Source of the DNA: JAUVPB01 sp965223695
GTDB taxonomy: Bacteria; Actinomycetota; Thermoleophilia; Gaiellales; Gaiellaceae
Length of the DNA stretch: 64,000 nucleotides
NCBI GenBank assembly: GCA_965223695.1
Contig: CBDCXJ010000042.1
Location: 15,199-79,198 of the forward strand
Reading direction: 5' to 3'
Part shown: piece by piece, positions 1-8,056 of the stretch
How the letters are laid out: the number at the start of each line of letters is the position of its first letter
How positions within the stretch are numbered: position 1 is the stretch's first letter
Position numbers and translations under genes: made by a program
The notes under the pieces: model-generated
Told to the model about the DNA's origin: nothing
Databases searched by the model: none
The model's input: the letters and a program-made list of their open reading frames with translations, nothing else

Positions 1-333
1 GGTGATGCCTTTCAGCACGTCGGGGTCGAGCATGTCGACGAAGATGTAGACCTTCCCGCCACATGGCAGGCCGACGTCGAACGCCTCCTCGTCGGCGATG
101 CCGTAGGTGAGCAGTCGCGGCTCGCCGCCGTCGAGCACGGCCTGGGCCTCTTCATAGACCGCGGGCTCGACGCACCCCCCGGTCACGCTGCCTGCGACCT
201 CGCCATCGTCCGAGACTGCAAGAACGGCTCCGGGGTCGCGCGGGGCTGATTTCTCTGTGCCGACGACCGTCGCCGTCGCAACCCGACGACCCTCGCCCAC
301 CCAGCGCTCGAGCGTTTCGAGGACGTCTCTCAT
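1..333 (-). CDS. XdhC/CoxI-family molybdoenzyme maturation factor (C-terminus beyond window)
   Basis: The first 111 residues of an XdhC/CoxI-type protein read leftward from an ATG at 333 and remain open at the window edge. The family signature GSVTGGCVE is present, followed by LTYGIADEE and the LPCGGKVYIF stretch typical of the N-terminal XdhC_CoxI domain. XdhC proteins bind molybdopterin cofactor and help insert or sulfurate it in xanthine-dehydrogenase or CO-dehydrogenase-type hydroxylases. The divergent neighbours are a MoxR ATPase and a CoxE-like VWA protein, which fits a Cox-like maturation cluster. The hydroxylase itself is not visible and may lie to the left. Confidence 0.85.
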   Translation of the reverse strand, partial: MRDVLETLERWVGEGRRVATATVVGTEKSAPRDPGAVLAVSDDGEVAGSVTGGCVEPAVYEEAQAVLDGGEPRLLTYGIADEEAFDVGLPCGGKVYIFVDMLDPDVLKGIT

Positions 334-469
334 GATGGCGTCGGTAGGAGGGCCTGCATGGGTCGCGCGAGCATAGCGAAACGTGCTTTCGCCACCCAGG
401 GCGGCTGGGCGTGCTCCGGTCGGCCCACACCACGACGGTCCTCGAACCGCGAGCGACTACCATGCGCGA

Positions 470-1336
470 ATGCGTTTCGAGACGGTTGACGCGCTGCAGA
501 GCGAGCTCGAGCAGCACGATTACCTGCCCGATCGCGGCCTCGCGACGGCGATCTACCTGTCCCTGCGTATGGGCCGGCCGCTCCTGCTCGAGGGCGAGGC
601 AGGCGTCGGTAAGACCGAGGTGGCGAAGACGCTCAACACGATGCTCGGCGCCGAGCTCGTGCGGCTCCAGTGCTACGAGGGCATCGACGCCTCGCAAGCG
701 CTCTACGAGTGGGACTACGCACGCCAACTGCTCTACGCGCGCGCGCTGCAGGACGGCTCTGCCGATCAGGACACCCGCGTCAAGGAGCTCTACGGGCCCG
801 ACTTCCTGCTCGAGCGCCCGCTCCTGCGCGCGGTCAAGCGCGGCTCGAGCGCCGTGCTGCTCGTCGACGAGCTCGACCGCGCCGACGACGAGTTCGAGGC
901 ATTCCTGCTCGAGGTGCTCGCCGAGTTCACGGTCACGATCCCCGAGCTCGGGACGGTCGAGGCCGAATCGCCGCCCGCGGTCGTGATCACCTCGAACCGA
1001 ACCCGCGAGCTGCACGACGCGCTCAAGCGCCGCTGCCTCTACCACTGGATCGAGTTCCCAGACGTCGAGCGCGAGGCCGCGATCATCCGGGTTCGTGTCC
1101 CGGAGGCCTCTGAGGCCCTGGCTCACTCGGTCGCACGCGCTGTCGAGCGCCTGCGCGACTTCGACCTGATCAAGCGCCCGGGCGCTGCCGAGGCGATCGA
1201 CTGGGCACGCGCGTTGAACCTTCTCGGTGCCGACGAGGTCGACGGCGAGACCGGGCGCGAGACCATCGGCTGGGTGGTCAAGAACCAGGACGACATGCGC
1301 CGCGTCGAGGCGAAGCTCGACGAGCTGATCCAGTGA
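470..1336 (+). CDS. MoxR-family AAA+ ATPase (CoxD-like)
   Basis: A 288-residue AAA+ ATPase. Walker A is GEAGVGKTE near residue 40, Walker B is LLVDELDRAD, and sensor-1 is in VITSNRTREL. MoxR ATPases are chaperone-like and work with VWA-domain partners; CoxD is the version that matures the active site of Mo-containing CO dehydrogenase. I chose ATG 470 over the earlier ATG 383 because homology to the family begins at MRFETVDALQ and the upstream 29 residues are non-family and Arg/Pro-rich. The stop overlaps the GTG start of the downstream VWA gene (GTGA), so the two are probably translationally coupled. The exact client enzyme is inferred from XdhC/CoxI next door. Confidence 0.88.
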   Translation: MRFETVDALQSELEQHDYLPDRGLATAIYLSLRMGRPLLLEGEAGVGKTEVAKTLNTMLGAELVRLQCYEGIDASQALYEWDYARQLLYARALQDGSADQDTRVKELYGPDFLLERPLLRAVKRGSSAVLLVDELDRADDEFEAFLLEVLAEFTVTIPELGTVEAESPPAVVITSNRTRELHDALKRRCLYHWIEFPDVEREAAIIRVRVPEASEALAHSVARAVERLRDFDLIKRPGAAEAIDWARALNLLGADEVDGETGRETIGWVVKNQDDMRRVEAKLDELIQ

Positions 1337-2481
1337 CCGACGCGGGCGCGGACGGGAACGGGGCGCCCGCCGAGCCAGCCGCAATCGCGCTGCCCGACGA
1401 CCCCGAGGGCGAACTCGTTGCGTTCGGGCGCGAGCTCCGCAACGAGGGAATGCAGGTCGGGCCCGGGCGGATCGTCGAGTTCTGCCGTGCCGCGCGCTTG
1501 CTCACACCGTTCGACCTCTACTGGGCGGGGCGCACGACACTCGTCGGCAAGGCCGACGAGATCCCGACCTACGACGAGGTCTTCGTTCGCTTCTTCGGAG
1601 CGACCCCGGAGCTGCAGGACGAGCCCGAGCCTCCCCTCATGGAGCAACACTCGCAAGAGACCGAGGAGGCGCCCGGTGCCGACGACGCTGACGAGGTCGA
1701 GGGTGAGCCTGAACTGGTTCTGGCGAGCGAGATCGAGCTCCTCAAGGAGAAGAGCTTCTCGCGTTGCACCGACGAGGAGCTCGCTCAGCTTGCCGAGCTC
1801 ATGCGGCGGATCCGCATCGCGGTGCCAAAGCGCCGCACTCGCCGGCGGGAGGCGGCCAAGAAGGGTAAGCCCGACCTGCGCCGCACGATCCGTCGCTCGT
1901 TTCGCACCGGCGGCGAGCCGGTCGAGCGCCACTGGCAGCGGCGTCGCACCCGCCGGCGACGGCTGATTCTGATCCTCGACGTCTCGGGCTCGATGGCCGC
2001 GTTCTCGCGAGCTCTGCTGGTGTTCGGCCACGCGGCGCTCAGGGCCGATCCGCGCTGGGAGGCGTTCTGCTTCGGGACGCGGCTGACGCGCCTCACGCAG
2101 CCGCTCAAGACAACCGATCCGGACACGGCGCTCGATCGCGCTTCGGCCGACGTCTTCGACTGGGACGGCGGCACGCGAATCGGCGAATCGCTCAAGGTCT
2201 TCCTCGACGACTACGGGCACGGCGGCATGGCGCGCGGCTCGATCATCCTGATCTGCTCCGACGGCCTCGAGATCGGCGCCCCCGAGCTGCTCGGCGACCA
2301 GATGGCGCGCCTCTCGCGCCTCGCCTACCGCGTGATCTGGCTCAACCCGCTCAAGGAAGACCCGGCCTACGAGCCGCTCGCCCGGGGCATGCGCGCCGCG
2401 CTCCCCTACATCGATCTGTTTGCCAGCGGCCACAACATGGCCAGCCTCGAGACGCTCTCGGCCGAGCTCGCCGAGATCTAG
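1333..2481 (+). CDS. VWA-domain protein, CoxE-like
   Basis: A 382-residue protein. The N-terminal third is a poorly conserved region with an acidic linker around residues 95-125, then a basic stretch, then a von Willebrand A domain whose MIDAS motif DVSGSMAAFS follows LILIL. Later MIDAS positions appear in WDGGTRIGES and CSDGLE. CoxE proteins pair with the MoxR ATPase CoxD in maturation of CO-dehydrogenase-type enzymes. The start is GTG 1333, overlapping the stop of the ATPase gene. The assignment as CoxE rests on the VWA domain plus the MoxR and XdhC/CoxI neighbours; a general MoxR-partner role is the alternative. Confidence 0.85.
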   Translation: MTDAGADGNGAPAEPAAIALPDDPEGELVAFGRELRNEGMQVGPGRIVEFCRAARLLTPFDLYWAGRTTLVGKADEIPTYDEVFVRFFGATPELQDEPEPPLMEQHSQETEEAPGADDADEVEGEPELVLASEIELLKEKSFSRCTDEELAQLAELMRRIRIAVPKRRTRRREAAKKGKPDLRRTIRRSFRTGGEPVERHWQRRRTRRRRLILILDVSGSMAAFSRALLVFGHAALRADPRWEAFCFGTRLTRLTQPLKTTDPDTALDRASADVFDWDGGTRIGESLKVFLDDYGHGGMARGSIILICSDGLEIGAPELLGDQMARLSRLAYRVIWLNPLKEDPAYEPLARGMRAALPYIDLFASGHNMASLETLSAELAEI

Positions 2482-2521
2482 TCGGGTCGCGCGGCCGCGG
2501 GCGCGCGACCGCCAGAACCAT

Positions 2522-3217
2522 CTAGGGCGCGACCCGCTCGTTCGCGACCCAGGCCTCGTACGTCACCGGCATTTGCTTCTCGAAGAGCCGCTCGATCGGC
2601 TCGGCGTAGACGCGTATCTCGTGCTGTGCCGTCTCGTGCGAGCGCAGCGACAGGAAGTTCATCAGCGCCCTGGCATTGACCGTCCAGTAGAACTCGGTAT
2701 AGGCGCCAACGGGCAAGATGGCCCGGGCCACCTCGCGCGCGACGCCCTTCTCGATCAACGCCCGATAGGTCGAATAGGCGGCGAGGTAGCTCTGACGAAG
2801 GGTGGTTTGGGTCTCAGCCGCGAGCTCTGCCGCGACGGGCTCGAAGCTGTAGGCACCGGGCTTGCCGACCTGCGTGCGAACGGCCTCCGCCGCCGGGACG
2901 TAGAAGTCGTCGGTGGCCTCCGCGTAGCGCATCGAGAACTCGTTGAACGAGCCGATCCGGTGCCGGAACCATTCGCGCGCCACGAAGATCGGCGTGCGTA
3001 GATGGAAGCGGAAGGAGTTGTGCTCGAACGGCGTCCCGTGCCGATGGCGCATCAGGAACCGGACGAGTCCGGCGTCGGCGTCGGTCATCTCCTCGGCTCG
3101 ACGGCCGAAGCTGACGCGGGCCGAGTTCACGACCGAGAGGTCGTCGGCCATCGCGCCGTCGAGGCGGACGAAGCCATGGTCGAGGACGGGCTGGGCGTCG
3201 GCGGGAAGCGGCGTCAT
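2522..3217 (-). CDS. thyX: Flavin-dependent thymidylate synthase ThyX
   Basis: A 231-residue ThyX, which methylates dUMP to dTMP using FAD, NADPH and methylene-tetrahydrofolate, with no relation to ThyA. The diagnostic motif RHRxxSxNExSxRY is intact as RHRIGSFNEFSMRY at residues 85-98. The earlier part contains VSFGRRAEE and the C-terminal half contains NARALMNFLSLR, both family features. ATG 3217 was chosen because the reading frame upstream of it has no ThyX similarity and would run into the divergent hydrolase gene. It is transcribed alone, convergent with the VWA gene. Confidence 0.95.
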   Translation of the reverse strand: MTPLPADAQPVLDHGFVRLDGAMADDLSVVNSARVSFGRRAEEMTDADAGLVRFLMRHRHGTPFEHNSFRFHLRTPIFVAREWFRHRIGSFNEFSMRYAEATDDFYVPAAEAVRTQVGKPGAYSFEPVAAELAAETQTTLRQSYLAAYSTYRALIEKGVAREVARAILPVGAYTEFYWTVNARALMNFLSLRSHETAQHEIRVYAEPIERLFEKQMPVTYEAWVANERVAP

Positions 3218-3256
3218 GGGGCTCGAGAGCGCGGCGAGTATAGGCCGGCCCGCGGC

Positions 3257-4099
3257 GTGCCCTTGACGAAGATCGCGGCCTCGCGAGAGGTCGACCTCGC
3301 CTCGATTCGACTCCACCTTCTCGAGTGGAGCGGAAGCGAGCCGCCCATCCTGCTCCTTCACCCAAACCGCACGAACGCGCGGGTGTGGGACCTCGTCGTC
3401 GAGCACTCCACGCTGCCAAACCGCTTCATTGCCCCTGACCAGCGTGGGCACGGGCTCTCGGACTATCCAGAGAGCGGGTATCTCTACGCCGACTACATCG
3501 CCGACCTGCTCGCGCTTCTCGACGCACTCGGCATCGGGGCCGCGCACGTCGTCGGGGCCGCGCACGTCGTCGGGGCCGCGACCGGGGGCAATGTCGGTCT
3601 CCTGCTCGCCTCGGACCACGCCTCGCGTGTGGCATCTCTTTGCGTGATCGACCCCGGCCTGTCTCTCGATCCGTCGATCAATCGCACGGTGCAAGCGCAG
3701 ATCGCGAACGAGTACACGTTCTCCTCACTCGAGGAGGCGCGCTCGCGGATGCCGTTCAGCGAGCGCTGGAGCGAGGATATGAAAGATCACTACGCCCGGC
3801 ACTCGTTCGCGATCGACGAGCAAGGGCAGGCGACCTGGCGCTACTCGATTCCCGCCGTTTCGGCGACCGAGCACATGCTCGAGGAGCCGATCTGGGATCG
3901 CCTCGCGGTCAGCTGCTCGACCCTGGCGATCCGCGGGCGCGACTCGGCCGTCTTCCCCGTCAAGAACCTTCAGAAGCTCTGCGAGCTGGTGCCGCAGGCT
4001 CAGGCTCGCGAGATCGATGCCGACCACGGCGTCACGCAGGACAATCCGCGCGAGCTCGCTGGCATGCTTGACGAGTTCATCGGCGGGCGCACCTCGTAA
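3257..4099 (+). CDS. Alpha/beta-hydrolase fold protein without the usual nucleophile
   Basis: A 280-residue alpha/beta-hydrolase-like protein. The strand before the elbow (AHVV), the cap region and the C-terminal acid and His (RGRDSAVFP; DADHGVTQDNP) are recognisable. At the nucleophile elbow, where GxSxG is expected, the sequence is GAATG (residues 106-110), so the catalytic Ser position is Ala. Immediately before it an 18-nt unit is tandemly duplicated, repeating GAAHVV. The start is GTG 3257 or TTG 3263; neither has a strong ribosome-binding site. It may be a pseudo-enzyme, or use chemistry without a Ser nucleophile. The substrate is unknown. Confidence 0.8.
   Translation: MPLTKIAASREVDLASIRLHLLEWSGSEPPILLLHPNRTNARVWDLVVEHSTLPNRFIAPDQRGHGLSDYPESGYLYADYIADLLALLDALGIGAAHVVGAAHVVGAATGGNVGLLLASDHASRVASLCVIDPGLSLDPSINRTVQAQIANEYTFSSLEEARSRMPFSERWSEDMKDHYARHSFAIDEQGQATWRYSIPAVSATEHMLEEPIWDRLAVSCSTLAIRGRDSAVFPVKNLQKLCELVPQAQAREIDADHGVTQDNPRELAGMLDEFIGGRTS
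3536..3580 (+). repeat. 18-bp tandem duplication inside the hydrolase gene
   Basis: The unit GGGGCCGCGCACGTCGTC occurs at 3536-3553 and again, identically, at 3554-3571, followed by a 9-nt partial third copy (3572-3580). It keeps the reading frame and adds six residues next to the nucleophile elbow. The perfect identity suggests a recent slippage event. Confidence 0.9.
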
Positions 4100-4132
4100 G
4101 GCGCGTGTACCGCGTCCGGCGGCTGACCGGGT

Positions 4133-4918
4133 TCAGCTGACCAGGCGCTCGAGCGTGTCGCCGAGCGCGGCGTTCGCGGCCATGACCTGATCGATCCCGT
4201 GTGGGCTCTCGCCGTGTCCGAACCAGCCGCCCGCCTCGCGCACGAGGAGCGATCCGGCGGCCCAGTCCCAGCGGCCGAGGCCTGCCTCGTAGAAGCCATC
4301 AAGCCGACCGCAGGCAACCCAGGCGAGGTCGAGCGACGCGGCACCGCAGCGGCGGACGTCGCGGACGCTCCCGATGAGCGTCTGGAGCTGGGCCACCTGT
4401 GAGCGCCGAAGCGTTGCGTCGTAGTTGAAGCCGGTCGCCACGAGCGCCTCGGCCAGCACTGCACGTTGCGAGACGGCTGCGGGCTCGCCGTTGAGCCGTG
4501 CGCCGCCTCCCCGCGCCGCCGCGAACAGCTCGTCTCGGCTGGCATCAAAAACGCAGCCTACGAGCGGTCCCGCGTCGTCCTCGCACGCAATCGAGACAGT
4601 CCACATCGGCAAGCCGAAGAGGAAGTTCGTGGTGCCGTCGAGCGGGTCGACGACCCAGCGTAGACCCGAGCTGCCGGGGCGATCGACGTCTTCCTCGCCA
4701 AGGATCGCGTCGGACGGGTACGAGTGCTCGATTCGAGCGCGAATCAGCTCCTCGGAGGCGCGGTCGGCGGCACTGACGAGGTCGGTCGGCGTCGACTTGG
4801 TCTGTGCCGCGAGCGAGCCTCGCTCGGCCTGGTACTCGAGAAGCAAAGCGCCGGCCGAGCGCGCGAGCTCCGTTGTGAAGGCGAGCCGCTCGTCGGGGTG
4901 CCCGCGCGGCTCGCTCAG
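4133..4918 (-). CDS. Inositol-monophosphatase-family phosphatase
   Basis: About 261 residues with all IMPase metal-binding motifs: GEED, then DPLDGTTNF, and the C-terminal WDWAAG. The family hydrolyses inositol phosphates, fructose-1,6-bisphosphate, PAP or histidinol phosphate using Mg2+; which one cannot be told here. No ATG, GTG or TTG lies at the expected N-terminus. A CTG (4918-4916) overlaps the TGA of the upstream SDR gene as CTGA and puts the start where homology begins, so I use it. The alternative is ATG 4996, which would overlap the SDR gene by 82 bp with an Arg/Gly-rich non-family leader. It is the last gene of a four-gene minus-strand set. Confidence 0.85.
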   Translation of the reverse strand: MSEPRGHPDERLAFTTELARSAGALLLEYQAERGSLAAQTKSTPTDLVSAADRASEELIRARIEHSYPSDAILGEEDVDRPGSSGLRWVVDPLDGTTNFLFGLPMWTVSIACEDDAGPLVGCVFDASRDELFAAARGGGARLNGEPAAVSQRAVLAEALVATGFNYDATLRRSQVAQLQTLIGSVRDVRRCGAASLDLAWVACGRLDGFYEAGLGRWDWAAGSLLVREAGGWFGHGESPHGIDQVMAANAALGDTLERLVS

Positions 4919-5748
4919 TGCATCTCCTCGCCGCCCGAGACATTCAGCGCCTCGCCGGTGATGTACGCCGCCTCGTCGCTGGCGAGGAACGCGCACGCCT
5001 TGGCGATGTCCTCGGTCAGGCCTGGTCGCCCGAGCGGGATGCGCGCGCGCGTCGCGTCGAGGTATTCCGCCTCGGTCAAGCCGAGAGCATCAGAGAAGAA
5101 CTCGTTCTGCCACGCGCCGAGTCCCGTCGTGACGTGGTTCGGGCAGATCGCGTTGCAGGTGATCTCGTGCTTGCCCAGCTCAATGGCGACCGAGCGGGTG
5201 AACCCCATGACGCCGTGTTTCGAGGCCACGTAGGCGGAGGCATAGGGAAAGCCGCTCTTCGCCGCCTGTGAGGCGATGTTGATGACGCGGCCGCCGCCTC
5301 CCTGCTCGATCATCTGCTGCGCGGCGTGCTTCGTGCAGAGGAACATGCCCTTCAGGTTCACGTCGAGGACGGCGTCCCACTTCTCCTCGTCCATCTCGGT
5401 CACGAGCTCCATCAGGTAGCCGATGCCCGCGTTGTTGACGATCACGTCGAGGCGGCCGAACTCGGCGACCGCCGCGGCGATCGTGGCCTTGACCTGCTCC
5501 TCGGAGCGGACGTCACATGCCACCGTGGCAACGGCGGCACCGGTCGCACGGATCTCCTCGGCGACCTCCTCCATCTCGGCGGTCGTGCCGACGCCGTGCT
5601 CGGGAAAGAGCTCTCCCTCGGTCTGCCCGAGATCGGCGACGACGACGCTGCAGCCCTCCTCGCCGAGCCGCCTGGCCATCGCCTTTCCGAGCCCCTTGTG
5701 GCGGCCGGCGCCCGTCACGATTGCCACCTTTCCCTCGAGTCCGTACAC
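4915..5748 (-). CDS. Short-chain dehydrogenase/reductase
   Basis: A 277-residue classical-type SDR. The Rossmann motif is TGAGRHKGLGKA, followed by the NNAG motif (NNAGIG), a catalytic Ser in INIASQAAKS and the YxxxK pair in YVASK. The C-terminus (GEALNVSGGEEMH) ends as in many glucose or 3-oxoacyl reductase-like SDRs. GTG 5748 is preferred over the more upstream ATG because GGAGG lies eight bases before it and the family N-terminus begins right there (VYGLEGKVAIVTG). The GMC oxidoreductase gene pair upstream suggests oxidation or reduction of a polyol, sugar or steroid-like alcohol, but the substrate is not deducible. Confidence 0.9.
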   Translation of the reverse strand: MYGLEGKVAIVTGAGRHKGLGKAMARRLGEEGCSVVVADLGQTEGELFPEHGVGTTAEMEEVAEEIRATGAAVATVACDVRSEEQVKATIAAAVAEFGRLDVIVNNAGIGYLMELVTEMDEEKWDAVLDVNLKGMFLCTKHAAQQMIEQGGGGRVINIASQAAKSGFPYASAYVASKHGVMGFTRSVAIELGKHEITCNAICPNHVTTGLGAWQNEFFSDALGLTEAEYLDATRARIPLGRPGLTEDIAKACAFLASDEAAYITGEALNVSGGEEMH

Positions 5749-5782
5749 GTGCTCCTCCGTCAGAGTTGGCTTGGCAACCGGC

Positions 5783-6223
5783 CTACGCCTGGCGCCAGAA
5801 GGGCTCGCGCTCACGCTGGCGTGCGAGCCTCGACTCGTCGAACGGCTCGAGCTTGAAGCCCTCGGGCTGCGGCGGACGTGTCACGTAACCGCAGCGCTCC
5901 TGCAGGAGCTCCAGCACCGGCTGCTGGACGTAGTAGGCGTCGTAGGCAACGAGCAGCGCTGCTCCGAAGTCTGCGCCGCCCTCGTGCTCGCTCAGAGCCG
6001 CCTCGCGCTCGTCGGCAGACCCGTCTGCGAAATCGTCGGGAAGCGCATCGAGCAGCCGTGCGATTGCCTGCTCGTGCCCCGCGGCCATCCCGACGCGCTC
6101 AACTACGGCATCTGCCAGCCCGAGCTCGGCCGCGCTCGGCCAGGCGTCGTTGCCGGGCAGCAGCGTTTCCAGCAGCGGCTCGAGCCGCGCTCGCTCCAGC
6201 GCGGCGCCGCCACCGTCAGGCAT
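5783..6223 (-). CDS. Small hypothetical protein, probable GMC oxidoreductase partner subunit
   Basis: A 146-residue protein with a helical N-terminal half and the pattern AALLVAYDAYYVQQPVLELL, ending in an Arg-rich tail. Its start codon overlaps the last 8 bases of the GMC oxidoreductase gene, the arrangement of the small subunit (gluconate 2-dehydrogenase subunit 3-like) that accompanies membrane or periplasmic GMC dehydrogenases. No Tat signal peptide is visible here, unlike the proteobacterial small subunits. The subunit role is inferred from gene order and weak resemblance, not a clear motif. Confidence 0.55.
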   Translation of the reverse strand: MPDGGGAALERARLEPLLETLLPGNDAWPSAAELGLADAVVERVGMAAGHEQAIARLLDALPDDFADGSADEREAALSEHEGGADFGAALLVAYDAYYVQQPVLELLQERCGYVTRPPQPEGFKLEPFDESRLARQREREPFWRQA

Positions 6224-7838
6224 GACTCGGAACCTCCATGTCGCGCCGCGTCTCGACGACGTGATCGGCGACGCGCAACGCGAGCGCCTGGATCGTCGGC
6301 GTCGGGTTGACCCCGGCGCCGGTCGTGAAGAGCGATCCGTCGGCGACGAAGAGATTGGGCACGTCGTGCGTACGCCCGAAGCCGTCGGTCACCGAGCGGC
6401 TCGTGTCCGCGCCCATGCGCGCGGTTCCCATCAGGTGGAAGCCTGCCATCGGCAGGTAGTCCATCGCCAGCACCTCGCTCGCGCCAGCTTCTTTCAGCAC
6501 CTCGGTCGAGCGCTCGATGCTGTGCCTGGCCATCCTGAGCGAGTTGTCGTCTACCTCGTAGACCATCTGCGGCGCCGGCACGCCGAAGCGGTCGCTGACC
6601 GTGTCCGAGAGCTTGACCATGTTGCTCTCCTGGGGAAGGTCTTCGATGATCGCTGCGAAGCTCGCGACATGCCCGAACAGCTGCTCGAAGCGCTCGTGGT
6701 GGCGGCGCCCCCAGGGAACGTCGAGCGCGAAGCCGCCGAGCGCGGTGATCAGCGGACCCTGTCCGCGCGTGATCTGGATCGCGTAGCCGCGCACGAAGTC
6801 GCGTGCGGGATCGGTCTCGTACCACTGCTGCGTGATGATCGTCAGCCCGTCGGGGCCGTGGAAGCTGTCGATGTTTTCCTCGAAGACGCCGGTGGCGAGC
6901 GCGACCGGGTGCAGCATCAGGTTCTTGCCGACCTGGCCCGAGGAGTTTGCGAGACCGCCGGGGAAGCGGGCGCTGGTCGATAGCAACAGCAGGCGTGCTG
7001 TCCCGACGCCGTTGGCGCAGAGGACGACGACGTTGGCACGCTGGTGGTGCTCGACACCGTCATCGTCGAGATAGATGGCGCCGGTGGCGCGCCCCTGCCC
7101 GTCGGTTGTGATCTCGCGCACGGCCGCGCGGGTGATGATCCGCGCGCCGTGGTCGAGCGCCTTGGGCCAGTAGGTGATGTTGCTCGAGGCCTTGGCGCCG
7201 CGTGTGCAGCCGAGCTCGCACGGCCCGCAGTTGTTGCACGCCATACGCCCGTCGTAGGCCTTCGTCAAGACGGCCGAGTCGGCTGGCCACCAGTGGTAGC
7301 CGAGCCGATCGAACGCGTCGACGAGCCGGTCGGCTCCCTTGCCGAGGGGCAGCGGCGGCACCTGCCGCGGCTCGCGCTCGGGCATGGCCGGGTCGCCGTT
7401 GATACCGGCGATGCCGATCATCCGGTCGTTCAGCTCGTAGTGCGGGGCGAGCTCCTCGTAGGAGAGCGGCCAGTCGTCGGCCACGCCGTCGAGTGTCTTG
7501 ACGCGGAAGTCAGACGGATGGAAGCGGGGGTTGTGCGCCGTCCAGAAGATTGTCGAGCCGCCGACCGCGCTGAACATGAGCGGCTTGATCGGGGTGGTCG
7601 ACTCGTCGATCGGGTAGTCGGTATCGCGGCCACGGATGTTCGGGTTCGGGTGGAAGTCGCGCACCCGCCGGCTTTCCCAGTCGGGCGTCGTGGCCGGGTA
7701 CGCGGCCGGGTCCGTCCAGTCGCCGCGCTCGAGGCAGACGACGTCGATACCAGCCTCGGCCAGGCGCCAGCTGAGCGCGCCTCCGCCCGCACCGGAGCCC
7801 ACCACGAGGACATCGGCTACAGGCTCGGTCGCGCTCAC
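6216..7838 (-). CDS. GMC-family FAD-dependent oxidoreductase
   Basis: A 540-residue flavoprotein starting at GTG 7838. The N-terminal FAD-binding motif is VVGSGAGGGALSWRLAEAG, ending in the ribose-binding acid of LERG. The C-terminal GMC block has GFHLMGTARMG with the active-site His, and the NPTPT segment. Around residues 200-210 it has a Cys cluster CNNCGPCELGC, as seen in GMC dehydrogenases that carry an Fe-S centre and pass electrons onward instead of using oxygen. Together with the small partner gene directly downstream this points to a dehydrogenase of an alcohol or sugar. The Fe-S assignment is inference. Confidence 0.9.
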   Translation of the reverse strand: MSATEPVADVLVVGSGAGGGALSWRLAEAGIDVVCLERGDWTDPAAYPATTPDWESRRVRDFHPNPNIRGRDTDYPIDESTTPIKPLMFSAVGGSTIFWTAHNPRFHPSDFRVKTLDGVADDWPLSYEELAPHYELNDRMIGIAGINGDPAMPEREPRQVPPLPLGKGADRLVDAFDRLGYHWWPADSAVLTKAYDGRMACNNCGPCELGCTRGAKASSNITYWPKALDHGARIITRAAVREITTDGQGRATGAIYLDDDGVEHHQRANVVVLCANGVGTARLLLLSTSARFPGGLANSSGQVGKNLMLHPVALATGVFEENIDSFHGPDGLTIITQQWYETDPARDFVRGYAIQITRGQGPLITALGGFALDVPWGRRHHERFEQLFGHVASFAAIIEDLPQESNMVKLSDTVSDRFGVPAPQMVYEVDDNSLRMARHSIERSTEVLKEAGASEVLAMDYLPMAGFHLMGTARMGADTSRSVTDGFGRTHDVPNLFVADGSLFTTGAGVNPTPTIQALALRVADHVVETRRDMEVPSHA

Positions 7839-7852
7839 GGCGCGCGCAGCCT

Positions 7853-8022
7853 AGATGATTGATCGACAATTCCGGCACACCTGGATGACGGTTGAGACCA
7901 AGCAGCTCGTCACGCTCAGCCGCTTGCCCATATGGCATGCCATATGGGCAAGCGGCTGAGCGCAACGAGCTGCTTGGTCTCAACCGCCCCCAAGCCGCAC
8001 CCGAATTGTTCATCAACCATCT
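7853..8022. repeat. 170-nt imperfect palindrome with a 98-nt near-perfect core
   Basis: The sequence is symmetric about 7937/7938. From 7889 to 7986, 47 of 49 base pairs match, the only mismatches being at 7911/7964 and 7912/7963. Complementarity then weakens but returns at the outer ends: AGATGATTGATC at the left matches ATCAACCATCT at the right. The centre reads GCATGC flanked by CATATG sites. It lies between the anti-sigma gene and the GMC oxidoreductase start, both on the minus strand. It has no T-run, so it is not a classical terminator. Part of each arm recurs at 56916-56967, suggesting two inverted copies of a dispersed unit. Confidence 0.9.
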
Positions 8023-8023
8023 C

Positions 8024-8036
8024 GATGGTTGATTCC
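8024..8036 (-). repeat. Dispersed 13-mer GGAATCAACCATC, copy 1
   Basis: On the minus strand this reads GGAATCAACCATC. It forms a small hairpin with the end of the big palindrome (TCAACCAT at 8012-8019 pairs with ATGGTTGA). The same 13-mer appears at 10692 and 56954, always in or beside an intergenic space. Confidence 0.8.
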
Positions 8037-8056
8037 TCGATTGCCTGGCTAGCCCC

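Noticed and set aside
152..1384. 410-codon minus-strand frame at the left edge
   Set aside because: It overlaps the MoxR gene and the XdhC frame; XdhC reads in another frame from ATG 333.
7889..7986. Rho-independent terminator of the anti-sigma gene
   Set aside because: The stem is far too long and no T-run follows on either strand; parts recur elsewhere, so a repeat element is the better reading.
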